From Catenibacillus scindens (lineage in GTDB: Bacteria; Bacillota; Clostridia; Lachnospirales; Lachnospiraceae): 64,000 bases of DNA. The notes under the pieces were generated by a model. The model searched no databases and was not told the origin of the DNA. It saw only the letters and a list, made by a program, of their open reading frames with translations. This document shows positions 8,270 to 16,601 of the stretch, piece by piece; the stretch's first letter is position 1; every line of letters starts with the position of its first letter. The position numbers and the translations under genes were made by a program. The stretch lies in the NCBI RefSeq assembly GCF_014202115.1, contig NZ_JACHFW010000009.1, positions 1-64,000 of the forward strand, read 5' to 3'.

Positions 8270-9613
8270 TTATGCAGCCCGATATAGGAAATATCGTGGT
8301 CTCCGGAAATGAGCAGTTTGAAGTCTTGAATATTGACGATCTCTCCGGATGGGGATCAATTCCCTTTGCAATAGTGACATCACATCATACTGGTCTTTCT
8401 CCGTGGTCAGACGGAGGAAGACCCTGCATATATGTGCGGCTATTGTAAAATTGACTTTATATTCATGTTTTGTGTCATGGGTTTCCAGTACCGTACAGTT
8501 GACCATGGTTTCCGTTATATTATAGGCAATGAGTTTTGCCCAGATCTCCTGTTCAATATACTGTGGTTTATAGGAATGGAAATTGCTCAACCCTATGGTA
8601 TATTTCAGCTTTCTGAAAGAAGATTCAATCCCCCATCGGGCATAGTACAGCGCCTTGATACGTTCCGGCGGGAATTCATCACGAGGCAGGTTCGTAACGA
8701 GACATTCATAAGAAGACTCCTGGAGATGGAATCTTACAATCCGAAACGCAAGTTCATAGGTGTCATAACTGCCGTAAGGGATGTAATCAAAAGTAGCCGC
8801 CTGATCCACAAAGCGCTTGTAAGTGCCGGGATTGACCGGAACTTTTCTTGAATGACTTCGGACCAGAGTAACCCGGACATCGATGTCAAAAGAGTCTTCT
8901 TTCGGGAAATCGAAATTGCCAACCAGTCCTTTGGAGTGGATGTCTTTGGTACGGAACACAAAGAACTGTCCTTGTTCCATTACGTGTGCCATGTTGTTGT
9001 AAGAACAATAGCCGCGGTCGCCGATATAGACATTCTTTCTTTTTTCGGGGATTACGTGGCGGTCAACCATGTCACAGAAAGCCCCGAATTCATTTTTGTA
9101 ATGGACAGGCTGGATCAGGGCATCCGTATAAGTGTGGGTTGTGAGATCATAAAAAGCATTCAAATGCATACTGTAGACGCCTCTGATGGAATTGCCGGGT
9201 GAGCAATAATACTCATCTGGTGAAAACGATGGAGAGCTGAAATACGAAAAAGTCGAACCGTCCGCAGCCAGAAAACGATAGTTGCCATCACGTAAAGTAT
9301 CTGGGAGCAATTCCGTGACAGAGGAATTAAAAAGCCTGAAGACAGCTTCCAAGGCGTTCGGTTTCAGTTTCTGACGCTGCTGGTTAAGGGCAGAAGAAGT
9401 CGGCATGGAATCCGCATCAATTCCCCCAAAGTCAAGCATTTCCACTCTGGTGGAGGAAGAACCTTGTGAAACGAGAAAAGAAATAAGGCTTCGGGCAGAA
9501 ATCTTTCGGGTTCTTTTGAAATCAACATCCGGATGCATGGCATATTCCGAAATATCAGAACAAATATGTTCTACAGACGATTCAAACAGATCTTTAATTT
9601 TTTGATGAATCAT
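8270..9613 (-). CDS. IS4-family transposase
   Basis: A 447-residue DDE transposase. The start is placed at ATG 9613 because AAGGAGGCACATCTCT precedes it; an in-frame ATG 42 bases upstream lacks a site. Catalytic aspartates fall in FLAADGSTFS and YIGDRGYCSYN, and the glutamate lies in the IS4 signature Y-(2)-R-(3)-E-(6)-K, visible as YYARWGIESSFRKLK. The beta-strand insertion between the second Asp and Glu is present. Length is usual for the IS231/IS4 group. It is the sole gene of the element and shows no frameshift. Confidence 0.93.
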   Translation of the reverse strand: MIHQKIKDLFESSVEHICSDISEYAMHPDVDFKRTRKISARSLISFLVSQGSSSTRVEMLDFGGIDADSMPTSSALNQQRQKLKPNALEAVFRLFNSSVTELLPDTLRDGNYRFLAADGSTFSYFSSPSFSPDEYYCSPGNSIRGVYSMHLNAFYDLTTHTYTDALIQPVHYKNEFGAFCDMVDRHVIPEKRKNVYIGDRGYCSYNNMAHVMEQGQFFVFRTKDIHSKGLVGNFDFPKEDSFDIDVRVTLVRSHSRKVPVNPGTYKRFVDQAATFDYIPYGSYDTYELAFRIVRFHLQESSYECLVTNLPRDEFPPERIKALYYARWGIESSFRKLKYTIGLSNFHSYKPQYIEQEIWAKLIAYNITETMVNCTVLETHDTKHEYKVNFTIAAHICRVFLRLTTEKDQYDVMSLLQRELIPIRRDRQYSRLQTAHFRRPRYFLYRAA

Positions 9614-9657
9614 AGAGATGTGCCTCCTTGAAAAAGCGATATATTGCAAATTCAAGG

Positions 9658-9703
9658 GGCCGCTCTCGCTGCCTCTTAAATATAATCAACAGCGAGAGCG
9701 GCC
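9658..9703. repeat. GC-rich hairpin upstream of the IS transposase
   Basis: Arms GGCCGCTCTCGCTG and CAGCGAGAGCGGCC, 14 bp, separated by 18 AT-rich bases, about 45 bases before the transposase start. In elements of this kind such stems limit read-through expression of transposase; that role is inferred here. Confidence 0.75.
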
Positions 9704-9789
9704 GCACATTTTGGGTATTTTGTCAATACCCTACAAAAAAATGGTTAGACCCCTAATAGGTACTCTAACCATTCTGGACACAAGGTGTT

Positions 9790-9820
9790 AACTAAATGAC
9801 ATTGGACTGTGAATAGTAAC
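9790..9820. repeat. IS right terminal inverted repeat
   Basis: 31 bases ending GTGAATAGTAAC, the exact complement of the left end. Confidence 0.95.
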
Positions 9821-9830
9821 AAAATTTGCG

Positions 9831-9912
9831 TAACAGTTAAGCCCGCTCCTGCGCTGGGCCGCGCTTACGCAAGCATATGCTATCCCACGCATTCCTGATA
9901 GCTGAACTGTTC
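9831..9912. repeat. Dispersed intergenic element, GGCTGAAY family
   Basis: Outer ends TAACAGTTAAGCCC and ATTCCTGATAGCTGAACTGTT are partly complementary. The right end matches ATTCCTGATGGCTGAAC at 34833-34849, and the GCCGCGCTTA core also occurs at 34711. It abuts the stop codon of the TauE-type gene. Confidence 0.5.
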
Positions 9913-10702
9913 ACCCCAAATATTTTACCGCATTATAAATATTGATCAGGATGATCACCGCCATCAGCATAATGAAAAGCTTGTCCACTACCTTATCATT
10001 AATCTTCTTATTGATCGCTCTTCCACACATTCCCCCCAGTAGTCCTGCGACTGCCATTCCCAGAAGAAGAAGCCAGGAAAACTCAGGCAGCCCGGTGAAC
10101 AGTGTCTGCAAAAAACTTGTTGCCTGAGAAAACAGTATAATATAGAGAGAATTTTGAGCGGCCACCTTTGTGGTCATAGAGAAGAAAAAATATAAAACAA
10201 CAAGGTTAATGGGGCCGCCGCCAATACCCAGGAAGGATGACATGATCCCCAGGACAAAACCAATAATAAGACACACCAGTTTACTTTTAATATGATATGT
10301 ATGTATTTTATCCTTCTTTACAGTATAGATCAACGTCCCCAAAGTGATAACGCCCAGAGTGATCGCCTGTACCGCCCCGGCAGTATTGGGGTCCGGAAAC
10401 AGAGATTCCACCCACTGAAACAGACTTTTGCCTGCAACCCCTCCGACAGCCGCACCTACCGCCAAGGGGGTTCCTACCGCCATATCAATACTTGAAGAAT
10501 GGGATACCCTTGAGCGGACAACCGAATAGCAAGACATGACAAGAACAGTGCATCCAGACAAAAAACCGATGGTCGATACACTCAACACGCCGAAAGCATC
10601 CAGTACCGGCTTGATGATAACCCCTCCGCCAATTCCGCAGATAGCTCCGATAATGGACGCGCCGAAACTTACCGCAAAAAAGATAATGTACACCAAAAAC
10701 AT
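9911..10702 (-). CDS. TSUP family (TauE/SafE) membrane permease
   Basis: A 263-residue polytopic membrane protein with about eight hydrophobic segments in two similar halves, each opening with the family glycine motif (SFGASIIGAICGIGGGVIIKP near residue 12, and GIMSSFLGIGGGPINL near 155). TauE/SafE proteins export or import small anions such as sulfite, sulfoacetate or thiosulfate-like compounds. The exact anion cannot be read from sequence. The start follows AAGAGGCGGGGAAA. The gene is isolated, back to back with parE, with no sulfur-metabolic partner next to it. Confidence 0.85.
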   Translation of the reverse strand: MFLVYIIFFAVSFGASIIGAICGIGGGVIIKPVLDAFGVLSVSTIGFLSGCTVLVMSCYSVVRSRVSHSSSIDMAVGTPLAVGAAVGGVAGKSLFQWVESLFPDPNTAGAVQAITLGVITLGTLIYTVKKDKIHTYHIKSKLVCLIIGFVLGIMSSFLGIGGGPINLVVLYFFFSMTTKVAAQNSLYIILFSQATSFLQTLFTGLPEFSWLLLLGMAVAGLLGGMCGRAINKKINDKVVDKLFIMLMAVIILINIYNAVKYLG

Positions 10703-10825
10703 TTTCCCCGCCTCTTTTCACAAATTTTTTGCAGCCTTTCAGCCATCAGAGATGGCACGGGCCAAACTATTATAAATATTGTAACATGTATACATGCGGA
10801 AGTAAAATACTATCCAGTAAAACGA

Positions 10826-10855
10826 TTGCTTTCTTCTTTTAAAATATGTTATACT
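10826..10855 (+). promoter_or_regulatory. Putative promoter of parE-parC
   Basis: TTGCTT at 10826-10831 and TATACT at 10850-10855, spacing 18, about 120 bases upstream of parE. A dispersed repeat lies between it and the start codon and would form part of the leader. Confidence 0.45.
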
Positions 10856-10872
10856 TTTGTTTATTGCCAAAT

Positions 10873-10945
10873 CGTAACCATTCAGCCGTAGATTTTAAGA
10901 TTCTCGCAGCTAACACAGTTTTACCGCCATATCCAGCGGCTGAAT
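10873..10945. repeat. Dispersed intergenic element with 9-bp inverted ends
   Basis: Ends ATTCAGCCG (10880-10888) and CGGCTGAAT (10937-10945). The core TTCTCGCAGCTAACACAG, then TTTTACCGCC, is nearly identical to 61093-61120 and, inverted, to 53586-53614. It lies in the probable parE leader. Confidence 0.7.
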
Positions 10946-10974
10946 CGGCAGATTATATAAAGGAGACTTAAAAC

Positions 10975-12894
10975 ATGTCAAAAACTACATACGATGCAGA
11001 CAGTATTGCCGTCCTTGAGGGCCTTGAAGCGGTCCGAAAAAGGCCGGGAATGTACATCGGAAGTGTTTCCCGAAAAGGTCTGAATCACCTGATCTATGAG
11101 ATCGTCGACAACTCTGTGGATGAGCATCTGGCAGGTTTTTGCGACCAGATCTATGTTTATCTTGAAAAAGACGGTTCTGCCACAGTATCGGACAATGGAC
11201 GGGGTATCCCGGTGGGAATGCACAGCAAGGGGATTTCCGCCGAGCGCGTCGTCTTTACCACTCTCCATGCGGGAGGCAAATTCGATGATTCCGTCTATAA
11301 AACAAGCGGCGGCCTCCACGGCGTAGGTTCTTCCGTAGTCAACGCCCTCTCCGCCTATCTGGATGTCCAGGTTGCCAGAGACGGCCAGATCTACCACGAC
11401 CGATATGAGCGGGGTGTCCCGGTTATTGATCTGGAGGACGGCCTTCTTCCAGTCATCGGGCGTTCCAAAAAGACGGGAACGACTATCAATTTTCTTCCTG
11501 ACAACGAAATTTTTGAAAAAACCCGTTTTAAGGAGGACGAGATCAAGAGCCGGCTCCACGAGACGGCCTACCTGAATCCAAAACTGACTATTATTTTTGA
11601 GGACCGCCGCCAGGAACCGGCAGAACATATTGAATATCACGAGGAAGACGGTATTATCGGCTTTGTCCGGGACTTAAACCGCAATAAAGAAGCGATCCAT
11701 GATCCCATTTATTTTAAAGGGGAGTCCGAAGGCATCACTGTGGAGGCCGCATTTCAATATGTCAACGAATTTCATGAAAATGTCCTCGGCTTTTGCAACA
11801 ACATCTATAACGCAGAGGGCGGCACCCACATTACCGGCTTTAAGACCATGTTCACCACAGTCATGAACAATTACGCCAGAGAACTTGGGATTTTAAAAGA
11901 AAAAGATGGAAATTTTACCGGCACTGACATCCGCAACGGAATGACAGCGGTTATTTCCATAAAACATCCGGCCCCAAGGTTTGAAGGCCAGACAAAAACA
12001 AAACTGGATAATCAGGACGCCGCTAAAGCTACAAGCAAAGTGACCGGCGAAGAGATCCGGCTTTACTTTGACCGAAATCTTGAAGTCTTAAAAAATATTC
12101 TCGCCTGCGCGGAAAAAGCAGCCAAAATCCGCCGCACCGAGGAGCGGGCAAAAACAAACCTTCTCACCAAGCAGAAATTTTCTTTTGACTCCAACGGCAA
12201 ACTGGCCAACTGTGAAAGCAGAAATCCACAGGAATGTGAAATCTTCATTGTGGAGGGAGACTCAGCCGGCGGATCGGCCAAAACGGCCAGGGACAGAAAT
12301 TTCCAGGCTATCCTCCCTATCCGCGGCAAAATCCTTAATGTGGAGAAGGCCAGCATTGACAAAGTCCTTGCAAACGCCGAGATCAAAACAATGATCAATG
12401 CCTTTGGCTGCGGCTTTTCCGAAGGCTACGGCAACGACTTTGATATTACGAAACTCAGGTATAACAAAATTATTATCATGGCCGACGCGGACGTGGACGG
12501 CGCCCACATATGTACCTTACTTTTGACACTCTTCTACCGTTTTATGCCGGAGCTGATCTATGAGGGCCATGTGTACATTGCCATGCCGCCCTTATACAAA
12601 GCCATGCCCCAGAGGGGAAAGGAAGAATATCTCTACGACGACAAAGCCCTGGAAAAATACCGGAAAACTCACAAAGGCCCTTTCACCCTCCAGCGCTACA
12701 AAGGTCTTGGCGAGATGGACGCCCAGCAACTTTGGGAAACCACATTAAATCCCGAAACACGGATTTTAAAACTTGTGGAAATCGAGGACGCCCGTATGGC
12801 CTCAGATGTAACGGAAATGCTCATGGGCACAGACGTTCCTCCCCGCCGGGCTTTTATTTACAGCCACGCCCAGGACGCCCAGCTTGACATTTAA
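10975..12894 (+). CDS. parE: Type II topoisomerase subunit B (ParE)
   Basis: A 639-residue GHKL-ATPase plus TOPRIM protein. The Bergerat fold shows YEIVDNSVDEH, DNGRGIPV and GGLHGVG; TOPRIM motifs are IVEGDSAGGSAK near 422 and MADADVDGAH near 502, with QAILPIRGKILNVEKA between. It forms an A2B2 heterotetramer with the following gene product and decatenates or relaxes DNA with ATP. I favour topoisomerase IV over gyrase because the partner lacks a clear gyrase box and the pair is not near dnaA or recF. The start follows AAAGGAGACTTAAAAC. Gap to parC is 38 bases. Confidence 0.85.
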   Translation: MSKTTYDADSIAVLEGLEAVRKRPGMYIGSVSRKGLNHLIYEIVDNSVDEHLAGFCDQIYVYLEKDGSATVSDNGRGIPVGMHSKGISAERVVFTTLHAGGKFDDSVYKTSGGLHGVGSSVVNALSAYLDVQVARDGQIYHDRYERGVPVIDLEDGLLPVIGRSKKTGTTINFLPDNEIFEKTRFKEDEIKSRLHETAYLNPKLTIIFEDRRQEPAEHIEYHEEDGIIGFVRDLNRNKEAIHDPIYFKGESEGITVEAAFQYVNEFHENVLGFCNNIYNAEGGTHITGFKTMFTTVMNNYARELGILKEKDGNFTGTDIRNGMTAVISIKHPAPRFEGQTKTKLDNQDAAKATSKVTGEEIRLYFDRNLEVLKNILACAEKAAKIRRTEERAKTNLLTKQKFSFDSNGKLANCESRNPQECEIFIVEGDSAGGSAKTARDRNFQAILPIRGKILNVEKASIDKVLANAEIKTMINAFGCGFSEGYGNDFDITKLRYNKIIIMADADVDGAHICTLLLTLFYRFMPELIYEGHVYIAMPPLYKAMPQRGKEEYLYDDKALEKYRKTHKGPFTLQRYKGLGEMDAQQLWETTLNPETRILKLVEIEDARMASDVTEMLMGTDVPPRRAFIYSHAQDAQLDI

Positions 12895-12932
12895 AACGGT
12901 GATTCAATACAGATTAAGAGGTTGATCAATCT

Positions 12933-15176
12933 ATGAATAAAGAAGAACAGATTTTGCGCACAGAATACTCTGAGATCATGCAGAAATCTTACATTGACTA
13001 CGCCATGAGCGTCATCATTTCCCGGGCCCTGCCGGACGTGCGGGACGGATTAAAACCGGTGCAGCGGCGCACCCTCTACGATATGTATGAGCTGGGCATC
13101 CGCTATGACCGGCCCTACAGAAAATGCGCCCGTATTGTTGGCGATACCATGGGTAAATATCACCCCCACGGCGACAGCTCCATCTATGAAGCCTTAGTCG
13201 TCATGGCCCAGGAGTTTAAAAAAGAACTGCCCCTGGTGGACGGTCACGGCAATTTTGGTTCCATTGAGGGGGATGGCGCCGCAGCTATGCGATACACCGA
13301 AGCCCGCCTGGCCAAAGTGACCCAGGAGGCTTTTCTCTCCGATCTGGACAAAAACGTAGTAAACTTTATGCCCAACTTTGACGAGACAGAAAAAGAGCCG
13401 GAAGTGCTTCCTGTGCGCATCCCAAATCTTTTAGTCAACGGTTCCGACGGTATCGCCGTAGGTATGGCCACCAGCATTCCCCCCCACAATCTTGGAGAAG
13501 TTATCGACGCTGTGAAAGCCTACATGAAAAATGACAAGATTACTACCCAGGAATTAATGACTTACGTCCAGGGACCAGATTTCCCCACCGGAGGGATTGT
13601 CATCAACAAAAATGAACTGGTTCAGATTTACGAAAGCGGTCAGGGAAAAATCAAACTGAGAGGCCGGGTTTGTGTTGAGAAGGGAAAAGGCGGCAAAGAG
13701 CGCCTTGTCATCACTGAGATCCCTTATACAATGATCGGCGCAAATATCGGTAAGTTTTTAAATGATATCTACACCCTTGTGGAAACTAAAAAGACGACGG
13801 ATATTGTAGATATCTCCAACCAGTCCTCAAAAGAAGGGATACGCATTGTCCTTGAACTGAAAAAAAACGCAGACACAGACAAACTCATCAATATGCTCTA
13901 CAAAAAGACCCGCCTTGAGGACACCTTCGGCGTCAATATGCTGGCTGTTGCCAACGGCCGCCCTGAAACTCTGGGACTAAAAAGTATTATTGAATACTTT
14001 TTAGACTTCCAGTTCGAGATCACTACCCGAAAATACCGCACTATGCTTGAAAAAGAACTGGAGAAAAAAGAAATTCAGGAAGGACTGATCAAAGCCTGCG
14101 ATGTCATCGACCTGATTATTGAAATTCTCCGGGGCAGCCAGAACTTAAAACAAGCCAAAGCCTGTCTTGTGGACGGCATCACTGAGGGCATTCGATTTAA
14201 GACGAAAACGTCCCAGAAAGCGGCCTCCCGCCTTCATTTTACAGAAAAACAGGCCACCGCTATTCTGGAAATGCGCCTGTACAAACTCATCGGCCTTGAG
14301 ATTGCCGCCCTTGAAAAAGAACATGAGCAGACGCTGAAAAATATCGCCACATATGAGGATATTTTGGAAAATCACTCCAGTATGTCCAAAGTTATCGAGA
14401 AAGAACTGAACGCTCTGAAAAAAGCCTATGGGGTTCCGAGAAAAACAACAGTGGAAAACGCCGCGGCAGCCGTATATGAGGAGAAGAAGTTTGAAGAAAT
14501 GGAAGTCATTGTTTTAATGGATCGCTTCGGATACTGCAAATGTATTGACCCGGCCGCCTACGAGCGGAATAAAGAGGCGGCAGATTCAGAAAACCGCCAC
14601 GTCCTGCGATGCATGAACACCGACAAAATTGCTGTCTTTACAAACACCGGACGACTCCATCTTCTCCGGGTGCTTGATATCCCCATGGGGCGCTTCAGGG
14701 ACAAAGGCACGCCAGTGGACAACCTGTGCAACTACGACAGTTCCGGGGAGTATATGATCTACGTCAATACATTGAGCCATGTGATCACCTCACATCTTCT
14801 CTTTGTCAGCCAGGAAGGCTATCTGAAAGTTGTCTCCGGCTCCGAATTTGACGCCAGCAAGCGCACCATCGCTGCCACGAAGCTTATGGAAAATGACGCT
14901 ATCGGGGCAATTCTCCCGGTGCAGGATGAAAAAAATATTGTCTTACAGACGAAAAACGGTATTTTTATCCGATTTTTAACGGAAGAAGTGCCGGAAAAGA
15001 AAAAAGGAGCCATCGGCGTGCGGGGAATACGCCTGACCGACGGGGACAAAATTGAACAGGCATGGCTCATAGCCAACCCAACGGAAGAAAACATTGTGTT
15101 GAAAGATAAAGAAATTCCCGCCTCACGGATAAAGCTGTCTAAGCGGGATACAAAAGGCACAAAGCTGAGGCTGTGA
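12933..15176 (+). CDS. parC: Type II topoisomerase subunit A (ParC)
   Basis: A 747-residue DNA breakage-reunion subunit. The catalytic tyrosine lies in AAAMRYTEARL, near residue 120. The quinolone region reads HPHGDSSIYEALV with the susceptible Ser and Glu, so no classical resistance change is visible. Length is shorter than gyrase A, and the C-terminal region has only KKKGAIGVRGI where gyrase carries a QRRGGKG box, which argues for ParC. A coiled-coil tower region spans roughly 370-490. It is co-transcribed with parE; a terminator follows at 15208. Confidence 0.85.
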   Translation: MNKEEQILRTEYSEIMQKSYIDYAMSVIISRALPDVRDGLKPVQRRTLYDMYELGIRYDRPYRKCARIVGDTMGKYHPHGDSSIYEALVVMAQEFKKELPLVDGHGNFGSIEGDGAAAMRYTEARLAKVTQEAFLSDLDKNVVNFMPNFDETEKEPEVLPVRIPNLLVNGSDGIAVGMATSIPPHNLGEVIDAVKAYMKNDKITTQELMTYVQGPDFPTGGIVINKNELVQIYESGQGKIKLRGRVCVEKGKGGKERLVITEIPYTMIGANIGKFLNDIYTLVETKKTTDIVDISNQSSKEGIRIVLELKKNADTDKLINMLYKKTRLEDTFGVNMLAVANGRPETLGLKSIIEYFLDFQFEITTRKYRTMLEKELEKKEIQEGLIKACDVIDLIIEILRGSQNLKQAKACLVDGITEGIRFKTKTSQKAASRLHFTEKQATAILEMRLYKLIGLEIAALEKEHEQTLKNIATYEDILENHSSMSKVIEKELNALKKAYGVPRKTTVENAAAAVYEEKKFEEMEVIVLMDRFGYCKCIDPAAYERNKEAADSENRHVLRCMNTDKIAVFTNTGRLHLLRVLDIPMGRFRDKGTPVDNLCNYDSSGEYMIYVNTLSHVITSHLLFVSQEGYLKVVSGSEFDASKRTIAATKLMENDAIGAILPVQDEKNIVLQTKNGIFIRFLTEEVPEKKKGAIGVRGIRLTDGDKIEQAWLIANPTEENIVLKDKEIPASRIKLSKRDTKGTKLRL

Positions 15177-15207
15177 TTATTGCCCGGCACATGTATGCAC
15201 TGGAAAT

Positions 15208-15242
15208 ATTTATGCCTCCCCAGTTATGGCGGAGGCATAAAT
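15208..15242 (+). terminator. Terminator after parC
   Basis: ATTTATGCCTCC pairs perfectly with GGAGGCATAAAT, followed by TATTTATT. The 12-bp stem begins 31 bases after the parC stop. Confidence 0.8.
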
Positions 15243-15263
15243 TATTTATTCCCGCAGGCAATT

Positions 15264-15297
15264 CGCCAAATGGACGCGCTCACGTGTCCATTTGGCG
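15264..15297. terminator. Hairpin between parC and pgi, probably serving pgi
   Basis: CGCCAAATGGAC pairs with GTCCATTTGGCG around a 10-base loop. On the minus strand it follows pgi at 25 bases. A smaller stem, GTGTGCC/GGCACAC, lies at 15303-15319. The T-run is weak (GAATTGCC), so it may be a processing or stability element. Confidence 0.5.
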
Positions 15298-15321
15298 GTG
15301 CTGTGTGCCAGTGGCACACGT

Positions 15322-16581
15322 TTAGCATTTTCCCAGGCCCTCAAACATCCAGTTTTTATAAGCCTCCACACCGGGCTGATCAAATGGATTAACCCCCAGC
15401 ATTTTTGCTGACAAATAGCAAGCAAACAGGAAGAAATAGAACATCTGCCCAAAATGATACTCATCCAAAGTATCTATGGTTAGAATCAGGCAGGGAAGTT
15501 TCTGGCAATGAGCCTTCACTGTAGCTTCAAATGCCGTCCGGTTAATGTTTTGAAAATCCATGCCGTCCAGATAATCGAAGGCATCTTTAATTCCGTCATT
15601 TTCAACAATGAGAGAGCCTGTAGCCTCTCTGACATTCAAAAAAGTCTCAAACATCAGCGGTGTTCCGTCCTGGACAAACTGTCCCACCGCGTGCAGTTCC
15701 TCAGAATATTCCCCGGTGACAGGAAACAGCCCCTTCCCGTCTTTGCCCTCAGTCTCCGCAAAAAGCTGAACCCACCATTTATAAAACCAGCGAAAGGCAG
15801 GCTCAAAAGAGGCCAGCATTTCCAGGGTATATCCCTGCTCAAGGTACATATTTCTCAGGCAGGCATACCTAAAAGCTGTGTTCTTTATGGCCGGAGCCTG
15901 GAGCAGCTCTCTTTCCATATCTGCCGCGCCTTTCACAAGCCTGCGTATGTCAATCCCCGCCACAGCCATAGGCAGAAGACCTACGTTTGTGAGAGCGGAA
16001 AATCTGCCACCCACATCCTCAGGAAAATCCAAAAATGTATAACCATGTTCCCTGCAGATTTGTTCCAGCAGGCTTCCCCGCGTTCCGGTGGCAATGATCC
16101 TCCGGGCCGCTTCCTGGCTGCCATAGGTATCATACATATATTTTCTCAGAATACGGAAGGACGAACCAGGTTCCAATGTTTCAAAATTTTTGGCGATACA
16201 GTCAATATAAATCCTCTTTCCCTGAACTTTATCCATCATCTGACCAAGGGCCGCCGGAGAAAGGGTATTTCCACCGTAAATGATCTGAGGGCTGTCCTCT
16301 GTCTTTAAAGCCTCAATTACAGATCTTGCCGCATTGTTTGAGCCGCCCACTCCAATCAAAACAAAAGCATCTCCGTCCGCGCGGATCTGATCCGCCAGGG
16401 CCTGGATACGGTCAAGGGTATCTTCCCCCGCCCACTGGCTGGTGTGGAACCATCCGAGAAAATCTTTATATTTTTCTTCTCCCGACACAACCTGAGAAAG
16501 GACATTTTCGTGGGCTTTTATATAGCTGTCCAGCCGTTCCCCGCCTCCGGTTTTTGTATCTTTAATATCCAGTGTGATCAA
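15322..16581 (-). CDS. pgi: Glucose-6-phosphate isomerase
   Basis: A 419-residue cytosolic SIS-fold isomerase interconverting glucose 6-phosphate and fructose 6-phosphate. The phosphate-binding loop reads VLIGVGGSNNAARS near residue 75. FPEDVGGRFSALTNVGLLP (about 190) holds the catalytic Arg region, and the glutamate lies in VGQFVQDGTPLMFET. A TTG start is used, chosen because AGGGGGTGTTTTT precedes it. It is the last gene of the run kinase, TIM-like, LarA-like, pgi. The family includes isomerases of other hexose 6-phosphates, and its place in a catabolic run makes a dedicated, non-housekeeping role possible. Confidence 0.88.
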   Translation of the reverse strand: MITLDIKDTKTGGGERLDSYIKAHENVLSQVVSGEEKYKDFLGWFHTSQWAGEDTLDRIQALADQIRADGDAFVLIGVGGSNNAARSVIEALKTEDSPQIIYGGNTLSPAALGQMMDKVQGKRIYIDCIAKNFETLEPGSSFRILRKYMYDTYGSQEAARRIIATGTRGSLLEQICREHGYTFLDFPEDVGGRFSALTNVGLLPMAVAGIDIRRLVKGAADMERELLQAPAIKNTAFRYACLRNMYLEQGYTLEMLASFEPAFRWFYKWWVQLFAETEGKDGKGLFPVTGEYSEELHAVGQFVQDGTPLMFETFLNVREATGSLIVENDGIKDAFDYLDGMDFQNINRTAFEATVKAHCQKLPCLILTIDTLDEYHFGQMFYFFLFACYLSAKMLGVNPFDQPGVEAYKNWMFEGLGKC

Positions 16582-16601
16582 AAAAACACCCCCTGTAGTC
16601 T

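Larger units (their letters stand above)
8073..9820 (-). mobile_element. Complete IS4-family insertion sequence
   Basis: A 1748-bp element bounded by perfect 31-bp terminal inverted repeats that begin GTTACTATTCACAG at both ends. It holds one transposase gene reading leftward. Inside the right end are a 14-bp-stem hairpin at 9658-9703 and a second stem (ATGGTTAGA/TCTAACCAT) at about 9740-9773, both upstream of the transposase and suited to blocking outside transcription. The flanks carry no perfect target duplication: AAAATTCG on the left and AAAATTTG on the right agree at seven of eight bases. The intact frame and perfect ends suggest recent arrival. Confidence 0.9.

Noticed and set aside
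8155-9202. Forward reading frames across the IS element (8155-8448, 8432-8851, 8852-9202)
   Set aside because: They are antisense to the intact IS4-family transposase and have no ribosome sites.
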